Assembly: GCF_003182155.1 (NCBI RefSeq)
Contig: NZ_QGTG01000001.1
Location: forward strand, 1,160,390-1,224,389
From: Chitinophaga sp. S165
GTDB lineage: Bacteria > Bacteroidota > Bacteroidia > Chitinophagales > Chitinophagaceae
DNA length: 64,000 nt
Direction of reading: 5' to 3'
The notes under the pieces are model-generated. The model searched no databases and was not told the origin of the DNA. It saw only the letters and a list, made by a program, of their open reading frames with translations. Both the position numbers and the translations under genes were made by a program. This document shows, in pieces, positions 54,701 to 63,686 of this stretch. Each line of letters begins with the position of its first letter. Position 1 is the stretch's first letter.

Positions 54701-57700
54701 CTGCTGCCTGCACTGGTAGATGGCAGTACTACGCTGGATGCTCATGCTGTAAGCCTTGCTGCCTGTCTGCAACTCTCTGCGTTGGACCTTAGCCTTATTA
54801 CCGGCGCTATGGCCAATACAGATCTTACCTTTGCAAATATCAGCCATCTGTTTGCCGTAGCGCGGCTTTGCAGGAAGCTGAAGATCTCAGTAAGCGACTA
54901 CCACCTGTATGTTACGCTCACCGGCCTGAATGTATTCAGTTCACCTGCTGTTACGCTTGATTTTATTAATCACGTTAACATCGGCAAAGGTGCGCCACTC
55001 AAACCTGCAGAAGTAAAGTTCATGTTGCGGCATGAAGCGGATAATCTTGCAGAACGGGAGATAACAGATGATAAGGTCACTGCCTTCCTCACTGCATTAC
55101 AAGCGGGTTACCAGCAGGCGTTCAATACCAACAAGTCCCCTTTTGATGCATTACTTACAGCAGATGAATTACAGGAGCCACTAAAGAACGGTCTTGCTAA
55201 ACTACCCGGCTTCGCGGAAGAGATCACCAATAACTTCCTGAAGATGGCAGACGATACCTGGGCATCTCCGCCTGACCCAGTTGCCGCTACCTACATCAAT
55301 GATCAACTGTTGCCTTTCTTTGCACCAGCTGTCATCACAAATATCCAGACCTTACAGGCTGCCATTGTCGCCGCACCGCCAGCCGGTCTGGAGGCAGCGC
55401 GTAAAGCATTCCAGGAAGCCATTTTTACTGCCTTGTCGGAATACTTCTTTGTAGCGGAAAAAACAGACCTGCTGGTCACCTCACTGGCAAGTACCTTCAA
55501 AGCTGAGAATGATCTTGTAACAGCTATACTCAGTGCCGCCAGGCTGAAGCAACCTGCTCCCGGTACAGCCTTCCTGCGGGACATCCTGTTGTCGGATACA
55601 CTCATAGATAAAGTAGCAGAACCTCCGGTACCACCGGTTATCACGCCGGCAGGTTTCGTGCAGCAATACAATGCCATACGGTTGCTGCATAAACTCTTCC
55701 CTTTTGTAAAAGCACTCAAACAAGATCCGGATACCATCGCATGGCTGATCACTACCAGTCCCGCGCTTGGATGGCTGGAACCTGACCGTATACCATATGC
55801 AGGTCTGCAAACACCCATTCCATATACCACATGGGAAAGTTTCGTACAGCTGCTTTCTTTGATAAATACGCTCACGCCGGTACCTAATCCGGGAGATGCG
55901 GAGAAACCGCTTACGTTCTCTTTCCTGATCTCCCTCCTGCAGGATGGCGCCACTACACGTCAGCAGTGGCTCGATGCCTTTGCTTTGCTCAATGGTTATG
56001 ACCGTGAAGTGCTGGATGATGCTGATCTATATTTCGGCTTCTCCAATCCGGACCTGGCGCAGTACCGTAAGGTAGAAACATGGATCAAATTAGCCACCGC
56101 CATGCTGGACCTACGTATATTAGGCACTAACGCCACCGTGGCGAAAGAATTCATCAAACCTGTTCTCAATAGTACCGATACCAGTCAGCTGCGCATGACG
56201 CTCAAAGCGCGATATGAAGAAGACCTCTGGCTGGATACACTGAAAGAGATCATGAACACCGTGCGTCCCCGGAAACGCGATGCGCTGGTAGCTTATCTGC
56301 TGGCCACCACACCGGATGTACATACAGTTAATGACCTCTTTGACTACTACCTTGTCGATACACAAATGGAGGCCATCATGCCTTCCTCCCGCATCGTACA
56401 GGCGCACGGCACCATCCAGCTCTTTGTGCAACGTTGTCTGATGGGACTGGAACCCACTGCCGCTGCAGACAGGAACAGTGATTCCGGCTGGGACCAGTGG
56501 AAATGGATGAAGAACTACCGTGTGTGGGAAGCCAACAGGAAAGTGTTCCTCTATCCGGAGAACTGGATTGAACCGGAGCTGCTGGACGATAAATCATATC
56601 TATTCTCCGAAATGGAAGAACAGCTGTTGCAGGACGAAGTAAATGAATTTACTACGGAGGATGCGCTGATCCGTTACCTCGAAAAACTGGATGAAATAGC
56701 CTTCCTGGAAGTAGTGGCAGAATATTACCAGGCAGACATCTACACCCTTCACGTCTTTGCACGTACGAAAACCGGTGATCCTGCCACTTATTACTACCGC
56801 CGTCTTGAACAGGAGCGTTACTGGAGCCCATGGGAAAAAGTAGATCTGGACATCACCAGTAATCAGCTGCTGGCCTTTGTGCACAACAACCGTCTCTGCC
56901 TGGCATGGCCGATCTTCAGCGAAGTACCCAATCCTACTCACCAGGTAACCATCCCCGGTGTATCTGCCAGTGAAAGCGCTCCTAAAGACATGAAGAAGGT
57001 GGAACGCAAACTGAAGATCCAGCTGGCCATCAGTCAGTTCGCCAATAAACAATGGCAACCTAAGAGAGTGTCCAGAGGTGGTATCATGACGCCGGATGAT
57101 TATGTTACAGACAAGTTTGACTATGATGTTTACAACCTCATGTACTTCGAGTTCTCTCAGCAGATCATGGTCTTCCACACGCAGATCGAGAACATCCAGG
57201 AATATCATTATATGGACGGCCTGTTTGATCTTGCGGGCTGTAAAGGTTATCCGGAACTCACCAGTACCAAACCAAACTGGTTCCCTGACTTCTTCCCTGA
57301 TTTCAAAGACACCCTGCTTGGTTCAGACAGGTATGTAGAACAGGGCCTGGATGCCAGCAATGCGCTCTCCGTACGTAACGCATTTCTCTTCTTTAATTTC
57401 TTCGACCTGCTGACGCAAACGCCCGGCACCTTCCGTCTCAGTTACCCGCACCAGTTCACCTGGGTAGATATGCTGGCAATGCTTTACCAGATCATCATGA
57501 AAAAGCTGCTTGCCAACTTCTCCGATCTTGGCGGCCGAAGCATCAAAGTTCCGCTGGGTACTTTATTGCCTTACTTCTTCGAGGACAGCAAGCATAACTA
57601 CGTGATCGTTCCTGGTTTCTATGGCGTTGATAAAGACCCCCAAACAGGAGAACCGGTAACTATCAGGAGAACCTACACAGACGTATTGAAATTGCTGGAA

Positions 57701-60700
57701 GCAGTGATAGCACTTTACAATAAGTATGTACAGATCGTCAAGGAAAATCCCAATATGCCTGCAGCTGAGCTGGTGGCCAAACTTATAGCAGATCCTGACT
57801 TCCAGGCTATCGTCGCCGAATGGAAGGTCTATACACAGCTGAAGTACGGTGAACAGTTCCGCAATTTCTATCACCCGCTATTATGCATGATGCGCAAGAC
57901 GCTTTACAAAGATGGCATCCCTGCATTGATGAAACGGGAAACACAACTGACTGTCACTAACTTCAAGTTTGCTGACTATTATAAGCCGACAACATTCGTT
58001 CCCGGACCGCTGCCTATAGAAGACATAGACTTCAACAGTGACGGCAGTTACAGCAGCTACAACTGGGAACTTTTCTACCACACTCCTATGATGCTGGCCA
58101 CAAGGCTTAGCAGGGACCAACGTTTTGAGGAAGCCCTGGTATGGTTCCATTACATCTTCAATCCGACGGGCGCACTGGAAGGTAATCCTCCGCAGAAGTA
58201 CTGGGTGACTAAACCTTTCTATCAACGCCTCTCACCAGAGTACCTGGAACAACGCATCGACAATCTGCTCACTAAGATAGCAGACCCTGGCACACCTGAA
58301 ATCAAGGAACTGGAGTTTGCCATAGACCAGTGGCGTACCAAGCCCTTTATGCCGCATGTAGTGGCCCGTTTCCGGCCTGTAGCCTATCAGAAGGCTACCC
58401 TGATGAAATACATAGAGAACCTCGTGCAATGGGGCGATAATCTCTTTCGCCAGGACACGATGGAATCTATCACACAGGCTACACAGATGTACATCCTTGC
58501 GGATAAACTGTTAGGGCCTAAACCGCGTATCATTCCACCAGCTGTTAAAGTGCCTTATGAAACATACAATCAGCTGGAACCAAAGCTGGATGCCTTCGGC
58601 AATGCGCTGCTGGAATTTGAAAATCTGCTGCCGGATCTTTCTGTCCTGCCACATGGCGGCGATGAACTGCCTCCACCTCCTATTACGATGTCCAGTCTCT
58701 ATTTCTGCGTTCCCCCGAACGACCAGATGCTGGCCTGGTGGGATGTCATTGCTGACAGGCTTTTCAAGATCCGCAACTCACAGAATATAGACGGTGTGGA
58801 AAGAGTGCTGGCACTCTTCGCTCCTCCTATAGATCCGGGCATGCTGGTACGCGCTGCTGCCGCCGGATTAGATCTGTCCAGCGTTATTGCAGGACTGAAT
58901 GCACCATTGCCTATCTACCGTTTCAACGTCATGGCCCAGAAGGCTACAGAACTGATCCAGGAAGTCCGCGGACTAGGTAGCGCACTCCTGCAAGCCCTGG
59001 AGAAGAAAGATGCGGAAGCACTTGCCCTGTTGCGCAACGACCTTGAGATGAAACTGCTCAAGAGCATGCTGGATATGAAAAAGGTACAGCTGAAAGAAGC
59101 GAAACAACAGATAGAAATACTCAACCGCACCAAAGTCATCACAGAAGAACGGGACGCATACTTCACTGCCATAGAAAAAATTAGTGCCAGTGAACAACTG
59201 AACCTTGACAAGTTATCTGAAGCGCACGACTTCCAGATGGCCGCCCAGATAGTACAAGCTACAGGAGCTGTACTAGGCCTGATCCCCGACTTCGGTTTCG
59301 GCGGACATGGTTTCGGCGGTTCTCCTGCTGTAGACGTTACCTGGGGTGGTACTTTCCTCGCGACCGCCGCCACTGCCGCAACGGGCGTCCTGAACATCCT
59401 CAGTGGAGCGGCTTGTTATGAGGCCAACAGGGCCTCTATCCTCGGAGGTTTTGACAGGCGTTTCAGCGATTGGAAGCTACAGGAACGACTGGCCAAACTG
59501 GAAATAAAACAGATAGACCAACAGATAGCCGCCGCCGAGATCAGGGTTGAGATCACTGAAGCTGATATCAAAACTCAGGAACTCCAGATCGATAATAACC
59601 AGAAGACGGATGAGTTCATGCAGGACAAGTTCACCAACAAAGACCTGTACCAATGGATGATCGGGAAGATCAGCGCCGTCTACTTCAAAGCCTACAAACT
59701 GGCATACGATGTATCAAAGAAAACAGAGCGTTGTTATCAGCATGAACTGGGTAATACAGACACCTTCCTGCAGTTTGGCTATTGGGACAACCTCAAGAAA
59801 GGCCTGCAAACAGCAGATCAGTTGTTCTATGACCTGAAACGTATGGAAGCCAGTTACCTGGATACCAATAAACGGGAATATGAAGTTACCAAACATATCT
59901 CCCTGTCCATGTTAGACCCACTGGCCCTTATCAGGCTGCGTGCGACCGGTGTTTGCGACTTCCAGGTACCTGAAGCGCTCTTTGATATGGACCATCCGGG
60001 ACATTACTTCCGTCGTATTAAGACGGTAAGCATCACGCTACCTTGTATCGCAGGTCCGTATACATCCGTGAGCGCCAAGCTGTCTTTGATCAACAACAGG
60101 TATCGCAAGAACACTGCGAAGGCGGTCGGCTTTACTGATGATAAGACCGCTTATGAAGAAGTACCTGGCAACGACGACCGTTTCGTTTACAACATCGGTA
60201 CTATTCAGTCCATCGCTACCAGCAACGCTCAGAACGACAGCGGACTCTTTGAGCTGAACTTCCGCGATGAACGTTATCTGCCTTTCGAATACACTGGCGC
60301 AATCAGCACCTGGCGATTGGAACTGCCTACAGGCGTACGTCTTTTCGATTACAATACTATCGCTGATGTGATCATCCATCTCAAGTACACCGCCCGTGAA
60401 GGTGGCAGCACCTTAAAGACCCTTGCTTCAAACACCCTGAAAGATAAACTGGCAGAGATAGGCCAGCAGCTCAGTGAAACCGGTCTTCACCTGGCGCTGA
60501 ACCTTCGCTACGACATGCCTGATGAATGGAACCTGCTGAAGAAAGATGGTACTGTCAGTATGCAGATTGCCAAAACAAGATTGCCTTATTTCATGCAGGC
60601 TTTTGCCGCTGAAATCGACAAGGTGATCATACTGGCCAGGTTCAAAAATGCACCGGCGTTAGTAAACGTAACGCTCAATGGCGCGACTAACCTGCCGCTG

Positions 60701-60841
60701 AATCCAAAACCTGAATGGTCTGTCTTCCTGAATGAGACAATGGTTATTGAACTGGATACGCCTTTCACACTCGCGGCAACACCTGCTATAATGGCTGAAA
60801 TGGAAGAGCTGATGATGATAGTGAAGTATCAGTTCCCCTGA
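51737..60841 (+). CDS. Tc toxin TcA pore-forming subunit
   Basis: The 3034-residue protein is a TcA homologue. It opens with a beta-sandwich domain of carboxypeptidase-regulatory/CNA-B type (residues about 7-105, GTVTDVQGFPVPN…TDGAGKYEI). The VRP1 motif MCACEHCRSVYSPAAYLVELL starts at residue 571. Residues about 1580-1720 match the neuraminidase-like domain (QWKWMKNYRVWEANRKVFLYPENW). Long helices at about 2405-2498 and 2572-2628 flank a Gly/Phe-rich tip (about 2515-2545) and would form the translocation channel. Residues about 2756-3032 are the TcB-binding domain (LPCIAGPYTSVSAKL). A pentamer docking the BC protein is expected. No signal peptide and no lysis or secretion genes are nearby. 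Confidence 0.95.
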   Translation: MTDPNLVYRVYGTVTDVQGFPVPNILIRAFDRDLRTEELLGMGQTDGAGKYEIRYSPESFKRAEKQYADLSLKAYDTTGKQLLYEQTIDQIIFNAPADKRVDIVIRVAPKPLENEFDTILRALPPLIENVPLTTLQEDAKTRDITFLTRETGIPAQRLQYIVVAHRLQELSKIDAAFFYGLFRKDTLLKLDLAKAFNARVQIDINAEPKPILYDAALADEKLIDADIKNAIKELIIPQRVATQLREIMAMLSQYREEARKFEEEEKRKRITDTLTNFLMKDKLGEMQQLFDANRQDYTKFLDAISAANFFATADDKKRTQVTVALGNVLGFNDKIINTVAATQKIDKPQDIKKLAKLNSAGWRDVLTQSSKDLNVDPELIKVHASALARKMETEYPTQAFTAQLERAKEKTGPQHDAILKLLTENEDFDLQRSNIDTFFRGKGTRDTESAEPALRELKSVQRVFKLVPNYSKTTALLSQKVHSAQSIVATGRSRFVNEVGPAAGISEKEANTIYNKASNVQAASMLIAGELQDTISSMEIAALNVNTLSAKLKAISKDFPNLKTLFQLSDMCACEHCRSVYSPAAYLVELLQYLDKRTVRNLDVDPNAPVRIAKDVLFERRPDLGEIDLGCENANTPLPYIDLVCELLEEAIAPDAGITYNGALANGKIPAPLQTLLNTNKIAVTDKALVYAPLDPVINPAFYLRDEGIVCKLSPIAANQWQVKRLHQTFASAEELAAAPEYVNENAYTLLSTQQFAFSLPFDLPHTEAQAYFSRFGITRTKLMQDLQIGTTPPNESIAAEILGLTDAERKLIINADAANQELYWNTGAPNAVDYMKVVDNMLQKTGLTYTALNNLLSLTFINPDDKLFIKHLDTGCDTTQKEIANFDNAALDRIHRFLRLTKLTGWKQEILNEVIMQTNLGNKKLDDACLITLSKLQIINQSTGIKREELIGFYGEVPHTIIPNATIKPLYQQVFLNKATTGFLDETLLPALVDGSTTLDAHAVSLAACLQLSALDLSLITGAMANTDLTFANISHLFAVARLCRKLKISVSDYHLYVTLTGLNVFSSPAVTLDFINHVNIGKGAPLKPAEVKFMLRHEADNLAEREITDDKVTAFLTALQAGYQQAFNTNKSPFDALLTADELQEPLKNGLAKLPGFAEEITNNFLKMADDTWASPPDPVAATYINDQLLPFFAPAVITNIQTLQAAIVAAPPAGLEAARKAFQEAIFTALSEYFFVAEKTDLLVTSLASTFKAENDLVTAILSAARLKQPAPGTAFLRDILLSDTLIDKVAEPPVPPVITPAGFVQQYNAIRLLHKLFPFVKALKQDPDTIAWLITTSPALGWLEPDRIPYAGLQTPIPYTTWESFVQLLSLINTLTPVPNPGDAEKPLTFSFLISLLQDGATTRQQWLDAFALLNGYDREVLDDADLYFGFSNPDLAQYRKVETWIKLATAMLDLRILGTNATVAKEFIKPVLNSTDTSQLRMTLKARYEEDLWLDTLKEIMNTVRPRKRDALVAYLLATTPDVHTVNDLFDYYLVDTQMEAIMPSSRIVQAHGTIQLFVQRCLMGLEPTAAADRNSDSGWDQWKWMKNYRVWEANRKVFLYPENWIEPELLDDKSYLFSEMEEQLLQDEVNEFTTEDALIRYLEKLDEIAFLEVVAEYYQADIYTLHVFARTKTGDPATYYYRRLEQERYWSPWEKVDLDITSNQLLAFVHNNRLCLAWPIFSEVPNPTHQVTIPGVSASESAPKDMKKVERKLKIQLAISQFANKQWQPKRVSRGGIMTPDDYVTDKFDYDVYNLMYFEFSQQIMVFHTQIENIQEYHYMDGLFDLAGCKGYPELTSTKPNWFPDFFPDFKDTLLGSDRYVEQGLDASNALSVRNAFLFFNFFDLLTQTPGTFRLSYPHQFTWVDMLAMLYQIIMKKLLANFSDLGGRSIKVPLGTLLPYFFEDSKHNYVIVPGFYGVDKDPQTGEPVTIRRTYTDVLKLLEAVIALYNKYVQIVKENPNMPAAELVAKLIADPDFQAIVAEWKVYTQLKYGEQFRNFYHPLLCMMRKTLYKDGIPALMKRETQLTVTNFKFADYYKPTTFVPGPLPIEDIDFNSDGSYSSYNWELFYHTPMMLATRLSRDQRFEEALVWFHYIFNPTGALEGNPPQKYWVTKPFYQRLSPEYLEQRIDNLLTKIADPGTPEIKELEFAIDQWRTKPFMPHVVARFRPVAYQKATLMKYIENLVQWGDNLFRQDTMESITQATQMYILADKLLGPKPRIIPPAVKVPYETYNQLEPKLDAFGNALLEFENLLPDLSVLPHGGDELPPPPITMSSLYFCVPPNDQMLAWWDVIADRLFKIRNSQNIDGVERVLALFAPPIDPGMLVRAAAAGLDLSSVIAGLNAPLPIYRFNVMAQKATELIQEVRGLGSALLQALEKKDAEALALLRNDLEMKLLKSMLDMKKVQLKEAKQQIEILNRTKVITEERDAYFTAIEKISASEQLNLDKLSEAHDFQMAAQIVQATGAVLGLIPDFGFGGHGFGGSPAVDVTWGGTFLATAATAATGVLNILSGAACYEANRASILGGFDRRFSDWKLQERLAKLEIKQIDQQIAAAEIRVEITEADIKTQELQIDNNQKTDEFMQDKFTNKDLYQWMIGKISAVYFKAYKLAYDVSKKTERCYQHELGNTDTFLQFGYWDNLKKGLQTADQLFYDLKRMEASYLDTNKREYEVTKHISLSMLDPLALIRLRATGVCDFQVPEALFDMDHPGHYFRRIKTVSITLPCIAGPYTSVSAKLSLINNRYRKNTAKAVGFTDDKTAYEEVPGNDDRFVYNIGTIQSIATSNAQNDSGLFELNFRDERYLPFEYTGAISTWRLELPTGVRLFDYNTIADVIIHLKYTAREGGSTLKTLASNTLKDKLAEIGQQLSETGLHLALNLRYDMPDEWNLLKKDGTVSMQIAKTRLPYFMQAFAAEIDKVIILARFKNAPALVNVTLNGATNLPLNPKPEWSVFLNETMVIELDTPFTLAATPAIMAEMEELMMIVKYQFP

Positions 60842-60854
60842 TAGCTGATGATGT

Positions 60855-60898
60855 ACCGGTTTTCTTTTGCGTTGTACGCGGCGCAAAAGAAAACTGGT
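60855..60898. terminator. Strong hairpin ending the Tc operon
   Basis: Positions 60855-60871 and 60882-60898 pair over 17 bp with a single G-T wobble and a 10-base loop, starting 14 bases after the TcA stop. AGCTTTCATTTTT follows on the plus strand. Confidence 0.8.
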
Positions 60899-61439
60899 GT
60901 AGCTTTCATTTTTATGCTGTGTATCTTCTTCAATATCTCCGTTTAGTATCGGGAGTTATTAATCACCCGGACTTGTATATGCTATTTTAGACACGCTGTT
61001 AACGTGGATTTTTATACTGATAATTTTCGGTTTCAAAACACCCTATCTTTCTGATCACACCACAAAGTTAACCCGAAAACCTATGCGGGATATACGGATT
61101 TTATTCGACACATAAATTTGACTATCAACAACTTACACAAAATCATCAAAATGCCAGTTTACCAGGTTCTGATCTTCATTTAAAGTTCATTCTAAAAAGG
61201 GTTATACAAGGATTATCTTACGTTCATCTTACGTTCAAAGACGTAGGATTAACGTAAGTTAATCCTTGTATAAAGCTTGTATGATGCTAATCAAATGGGG
61301 AGAGTTTCAGCCTTATGATAAGACTACCTGAGAGTGTCAGTAAGATATTAATAATTTAATATACCTTCACATCAGCGATGTCCGCAAATCATTTTATTCA
61401 AGAACGAACCTATACCTCATACTACAACATTTAAAAATA
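60899..61439. other. Non-coding stretch after the Tc operon
   Basis: About 540 bases with no convincing open frame. It contains the 72-nt palindrome at 61202-61273. The sequence becomes AT-rich here compared with the toxin genes. No transposase fragment was recognised. Confidence 0.4.
61202..61273. repeat. 72-nt near-perfect palindrome
   Basis: TTATACAAGGATTA (61202-61215) pairs with 61260-61273, CTTACGTT (61217-61224) with AACGTAAG (61251-61258), and ATCTTACGT (61226-61234) with ACGTAGGAT (61241-61249). Of 33 opposed positions, two are mismatched (61216/61259, 61225/61250) and one is a wobble. The loop is six bases. It has no T-tract of terminator type. Confidence 0.85.
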
Positions 61440-61775
61440 ATGAAACATCCGGGAGTTACTGAGATCTATGGCTCGGCAGCAATGAGGACACATCTATCTC
61501 TTGAAGAGTTAGCAGAAATAATTTCGAAACAATTGTTCGGTGGCATACCATTCGGCGGAAAAGACCGATCCATCTGGGAAGAAATACCAGCGGTGTATAT
61601 CGAAACTCCGGTATTAGGCTCGTTGGTAATTTTAGGAGAAGGAAATAATCAGGGAGCTCCCAGTAAATGTTATATCTTAGACGTAAGCCCCTGGGAAAAC
61701 TTTCATAGATATATTTATAGAAACAAAATATCGCATAGAAGATTTATCCAGGATAACTATCCTATCATTTACTAA
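61440..61775 (+). CDS. Small hypothetical protein, possibly an immunity-type protein
   Basis: The 111-residue soluble product starts MKHPGVTEIYGSAAMRTHLS and has an alpha/beta pattern: SLEELAEIISKQLFGGIPFGGKD, then VYIETPVLGSLVILGEG and a basic end with HRYIYRNKISHRRF. The length and composition are like immunity proteins of polymorphic toxins, and a SUKH gene lies 1.2 kb downstream; this is a guess from context, not a family match. It is preceded by AT-rich sequence. Confidence 0.5.
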   Translation: MKHPGVTEIYGSAAMRTHLSLEELAEIISKQLFGGIPFGGKDRSIWEEIPAVYIETPVLGSLVILGEGNNQGAPSKCYILDVSPWENFHRYIYRNKISHRRFIQDNYPIIY

Positions 61776-62190
61776 AATTTGGATTGCAGAATTTCCCTCA
61801 AGTGGAGATATTGGAATCCGATTTTGAAAGAGAGAAAGAATACCTGTTTAATTGGCAGATTGCGTTGTTCGTAATTTTAAAAGAAGGTTCAAGTATGATA
61901 AGGAGCTCGCCGGCTCAATGTTATTTAGCGAGTCGGCAATAGATAGCACCTCTCTGAAAATCGCATTTTCAGATACGAAAGACAAAATCGTTTGCTCACT
62001 CAGCTTGCATCCGCTGGATATGCCCTGGGCTTTCAGGTCAGAGTAATTACTGAACAAGGTGCTGAATTTGAGTTGCAAACAACGTGATCTAATTACAGCG
62101 CCGAGTAATCAGGGATTAATAAAAGAATATTATCTCCAACGATTGGGTAACCATATTGCCGTCCCTAATCCAATATTATTAAAACAAAAA
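61776..62190. other. Region of broken open frames
   Basis: No intact gene is evident. One plus-strand frame is open without an ATG from about 61756 to a TAG near 61937 and encodes a protein-like stretch (ESDFEREKEYLFNWQIALFV). A second plus-strand frame, 61852-62046, overlaps a minus-strand frame, 61848-62078; neither is convincing. I read this as decayed coding sequence. Confidence 0.3.
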
Positions 62191-62721
62191 ATGGTAAAGT
62201 ATATTTTTCTTTTGTTTACAGCATTTCTGCAGAGATCTAAAGATACCGAGTTTAAAAAAATAACCTTATTCGATGGCAGATTCGCTTTTGCAATTCCAAA
62301 TAATATGGAAGAAGATAGTTCAGCAACCTATTTTCGGGATAACTTCAAATATAACAAGTACTTTCTTACTAAAGACTCAATTCTAGAAGTACAAATAAAA
62401 GTTCGTTATGAACAATACATTCAATTACGTTCATACATGAAGTCTGAAGAAGAAGAATTGCTATTTAGAGCTAGTGGTGTAGATAAAAAAATCACTAGTA
62501 AAGAAGTTCGTCCTGTTAACAACAGGACTGTATTATTTATTTCCTGCGAGTATTTCCGTCCCGGTACTAAAAAAGAAAAGTACGTTGGTAAACGCATGGT
62601 GTTTAATACTTCAGCGGGATTGGTTGGGATTAATATGTTGTATGGCTATAATACTAAAGACGAAAGAGTAATTGGAGAGCAATTATTTCAAAAGATTATC
62701 GGCGGAGTTGTGATGAGATAG
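62191..62721 (+). CDS. Hypothetical protein with N-terminal hydrophobic segment
   Basis: The ATG at 62191 gives MVKYIFLLFTAFLQRSK, a short signal-peptide-like start; the 44 codons upstream to 62059 look like decayed sequence. The 176-residue product is mixed alpha/beta (ITLFDGRFAFAIPNNM, GLVGINMLYGYNTKDERVIGEQLFQKII), basic and AT-rich in codon choice. The family is not recognised. It may be exported or membrane attached. It sits between the unknown gene at 61440 and the toxin-tail/SUKH pair. Confidence 0.5.
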   Translation: MVKYIFLLFTAFLQRSKDTEFKKITLFDGRFAFAIPNNMEEDSSATYFRDNFKYNKYFLTKDSILEVQIKVRYEQYIQLRSYMKSEEEELLFRASGVDKKITSKEVRPVNNRTVLFISCEYFRPGTKKEKYVGKRMVFNTSAGLVGINMLYGYNTKDERVIGEQLFQKIIGGVVMR

Positions 62722-62763
62722 TCCTGTAAACAGAAAAATTTTCTTGATTCTTATTCTTTATAG

Positions 62764-62946
62764 GTCTTTCCCATTCCGTCTTTCGTACTGATTCCTATAG
62801 GCAAATTTAGCGTAAGAATCGCATCGGGAGGTAATCATGGAGCAGGTTCATTCTTAGGTCATTGGTTAAGATCTTCTCAAGACAATATCCGTGTACAAAT
62901 TAGAGTCATTAATTTGGAAGTAAAGAAACAAGTAGTTGCACAATGA
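62764..62946 (+). pseudogene. Start-less C-terminal protein fragment, probable displaced toxin tail
   Basis: A 60-codon frame runs from just after a TAG at 62761 to a TGA at 62944 with no usable start codon. It encodes a compact protein-like stretch (GKFSVRIASGGNHGAGSFL, then GHWLRSSQDNIRVQIRVI). The stop overlaps the ATG of the SUKH immunity-type gene (ATGA). This arrangement, a C-terminal piece joined to an immunity gene, is that of a displaced polymorphic-toxin tip. No toxin family is recognised. Confidence 0.5.
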
Positions 62947-63578
62947 AACAATTTAAATATTTCTTAGATAATAAGTTAAAGCAGGCAAACGCTTATAAAT
63001 CAAATATAGATACAGTAGCGATTTGTAAACTGTCAGTCAAAGACCAAGATTATTTCGATTTCATTTCATTCATTGAGAATGGAGGTTTTTTCTTTGGTCA
63101 ATCCCTCCAAATTTATGATCACAGCAATAGTCACGGGTTCAATAACATTATAGTAGTGAATAGTATGTTTAAAAAGGAGTTTAACTTTCTATTTAAAGAT
63201 GTATTTTCTTTCGGACAGGATATATTTGGAAATCAATTTGTGTTTGATGAACATAATGGAGAAGTTTCTCTTTTCAATATTGAATCTGGCCAGATTGATC
63301 GTCTAGCTAAAAACTTCGCTGAATGGATGGACGTCTTTGTTGCAGATGTTGAGTATTTAACAGGGAGGATTTATGAACAAGAATGGAAGGCTGATCATGA
63401 GTTCCCATTTGATAGTCGGTTACAGCCTAAATTACCGTTTGTTATGGGTGGAGACTATTCTGTCAGTAACTTTTACATTAACTCTTATCCAAGTTATATC
63501 TCCTACAATGCAGACATGGCCAAACAAATATATAATCTGAAAGATGGAGAGAAAATAAAATTAAACATCAAATACTAG
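62943..63578 (+). CDS. SMI1/KNR4 (SUKH) family, immunity-type protein
   Basis: The 211-residue soluble protein has SUKH features. FISFIENGGFFFGQSLQIYD is the N-terminal part after the first helices. FGQDIFGNQFVFDEHNGEVSLFNIESGQ matches the central strands (FGxDxxGNxFxF). FVMGGDYSVSNFY and ADMAKQIYNLKDGEKI give the C-terminal signature (GGxYxxxNxY, then A-x-x-A-x-QIxxLxDG). SUKH proteins neutralise diverse nuclease and other toxins of polymorphic systems by direct binding. The cognate toxin is presumably what the fragment ending at 62946 belonged to; the start codon overlaps its stop. Confidence 0.75.
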   Translation: MKQFKYFLDNKLKQANAYKSNIDTVAICKLSVKDQDYFDFISFIENGGFFFGQSLQIYDHSNSHGFNNIIVVNSMFKKEFNFLFKDVFSFGQDIFGNQFVFDEHNGEVSLFNIESGQIDRLAKNFAEWMDVFVADVEYLTGRIYEQEWKADHEFPFDSRLQPKLPFVMGGDYSVSNFYINSYPSYISYNADMAKQIYNLKDGEKIKLNIKY

Positions 63579-63686
63579 TTCCTCCCATAAATAGCAGCCA
63601 ATGGTTACTATTTACAGACGCATTGAACCTGCACAGACATCGCAGATATTTAGTTAAACTACGCAACAACGATTGAATCGCTCAAA

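Noticed and set aside
61848..62078. 76-codon minus-strand open frame
   Set aside because: It overlaps equally weak plus-strand frames in a stretch that looks decayed, and no family signature was seen.
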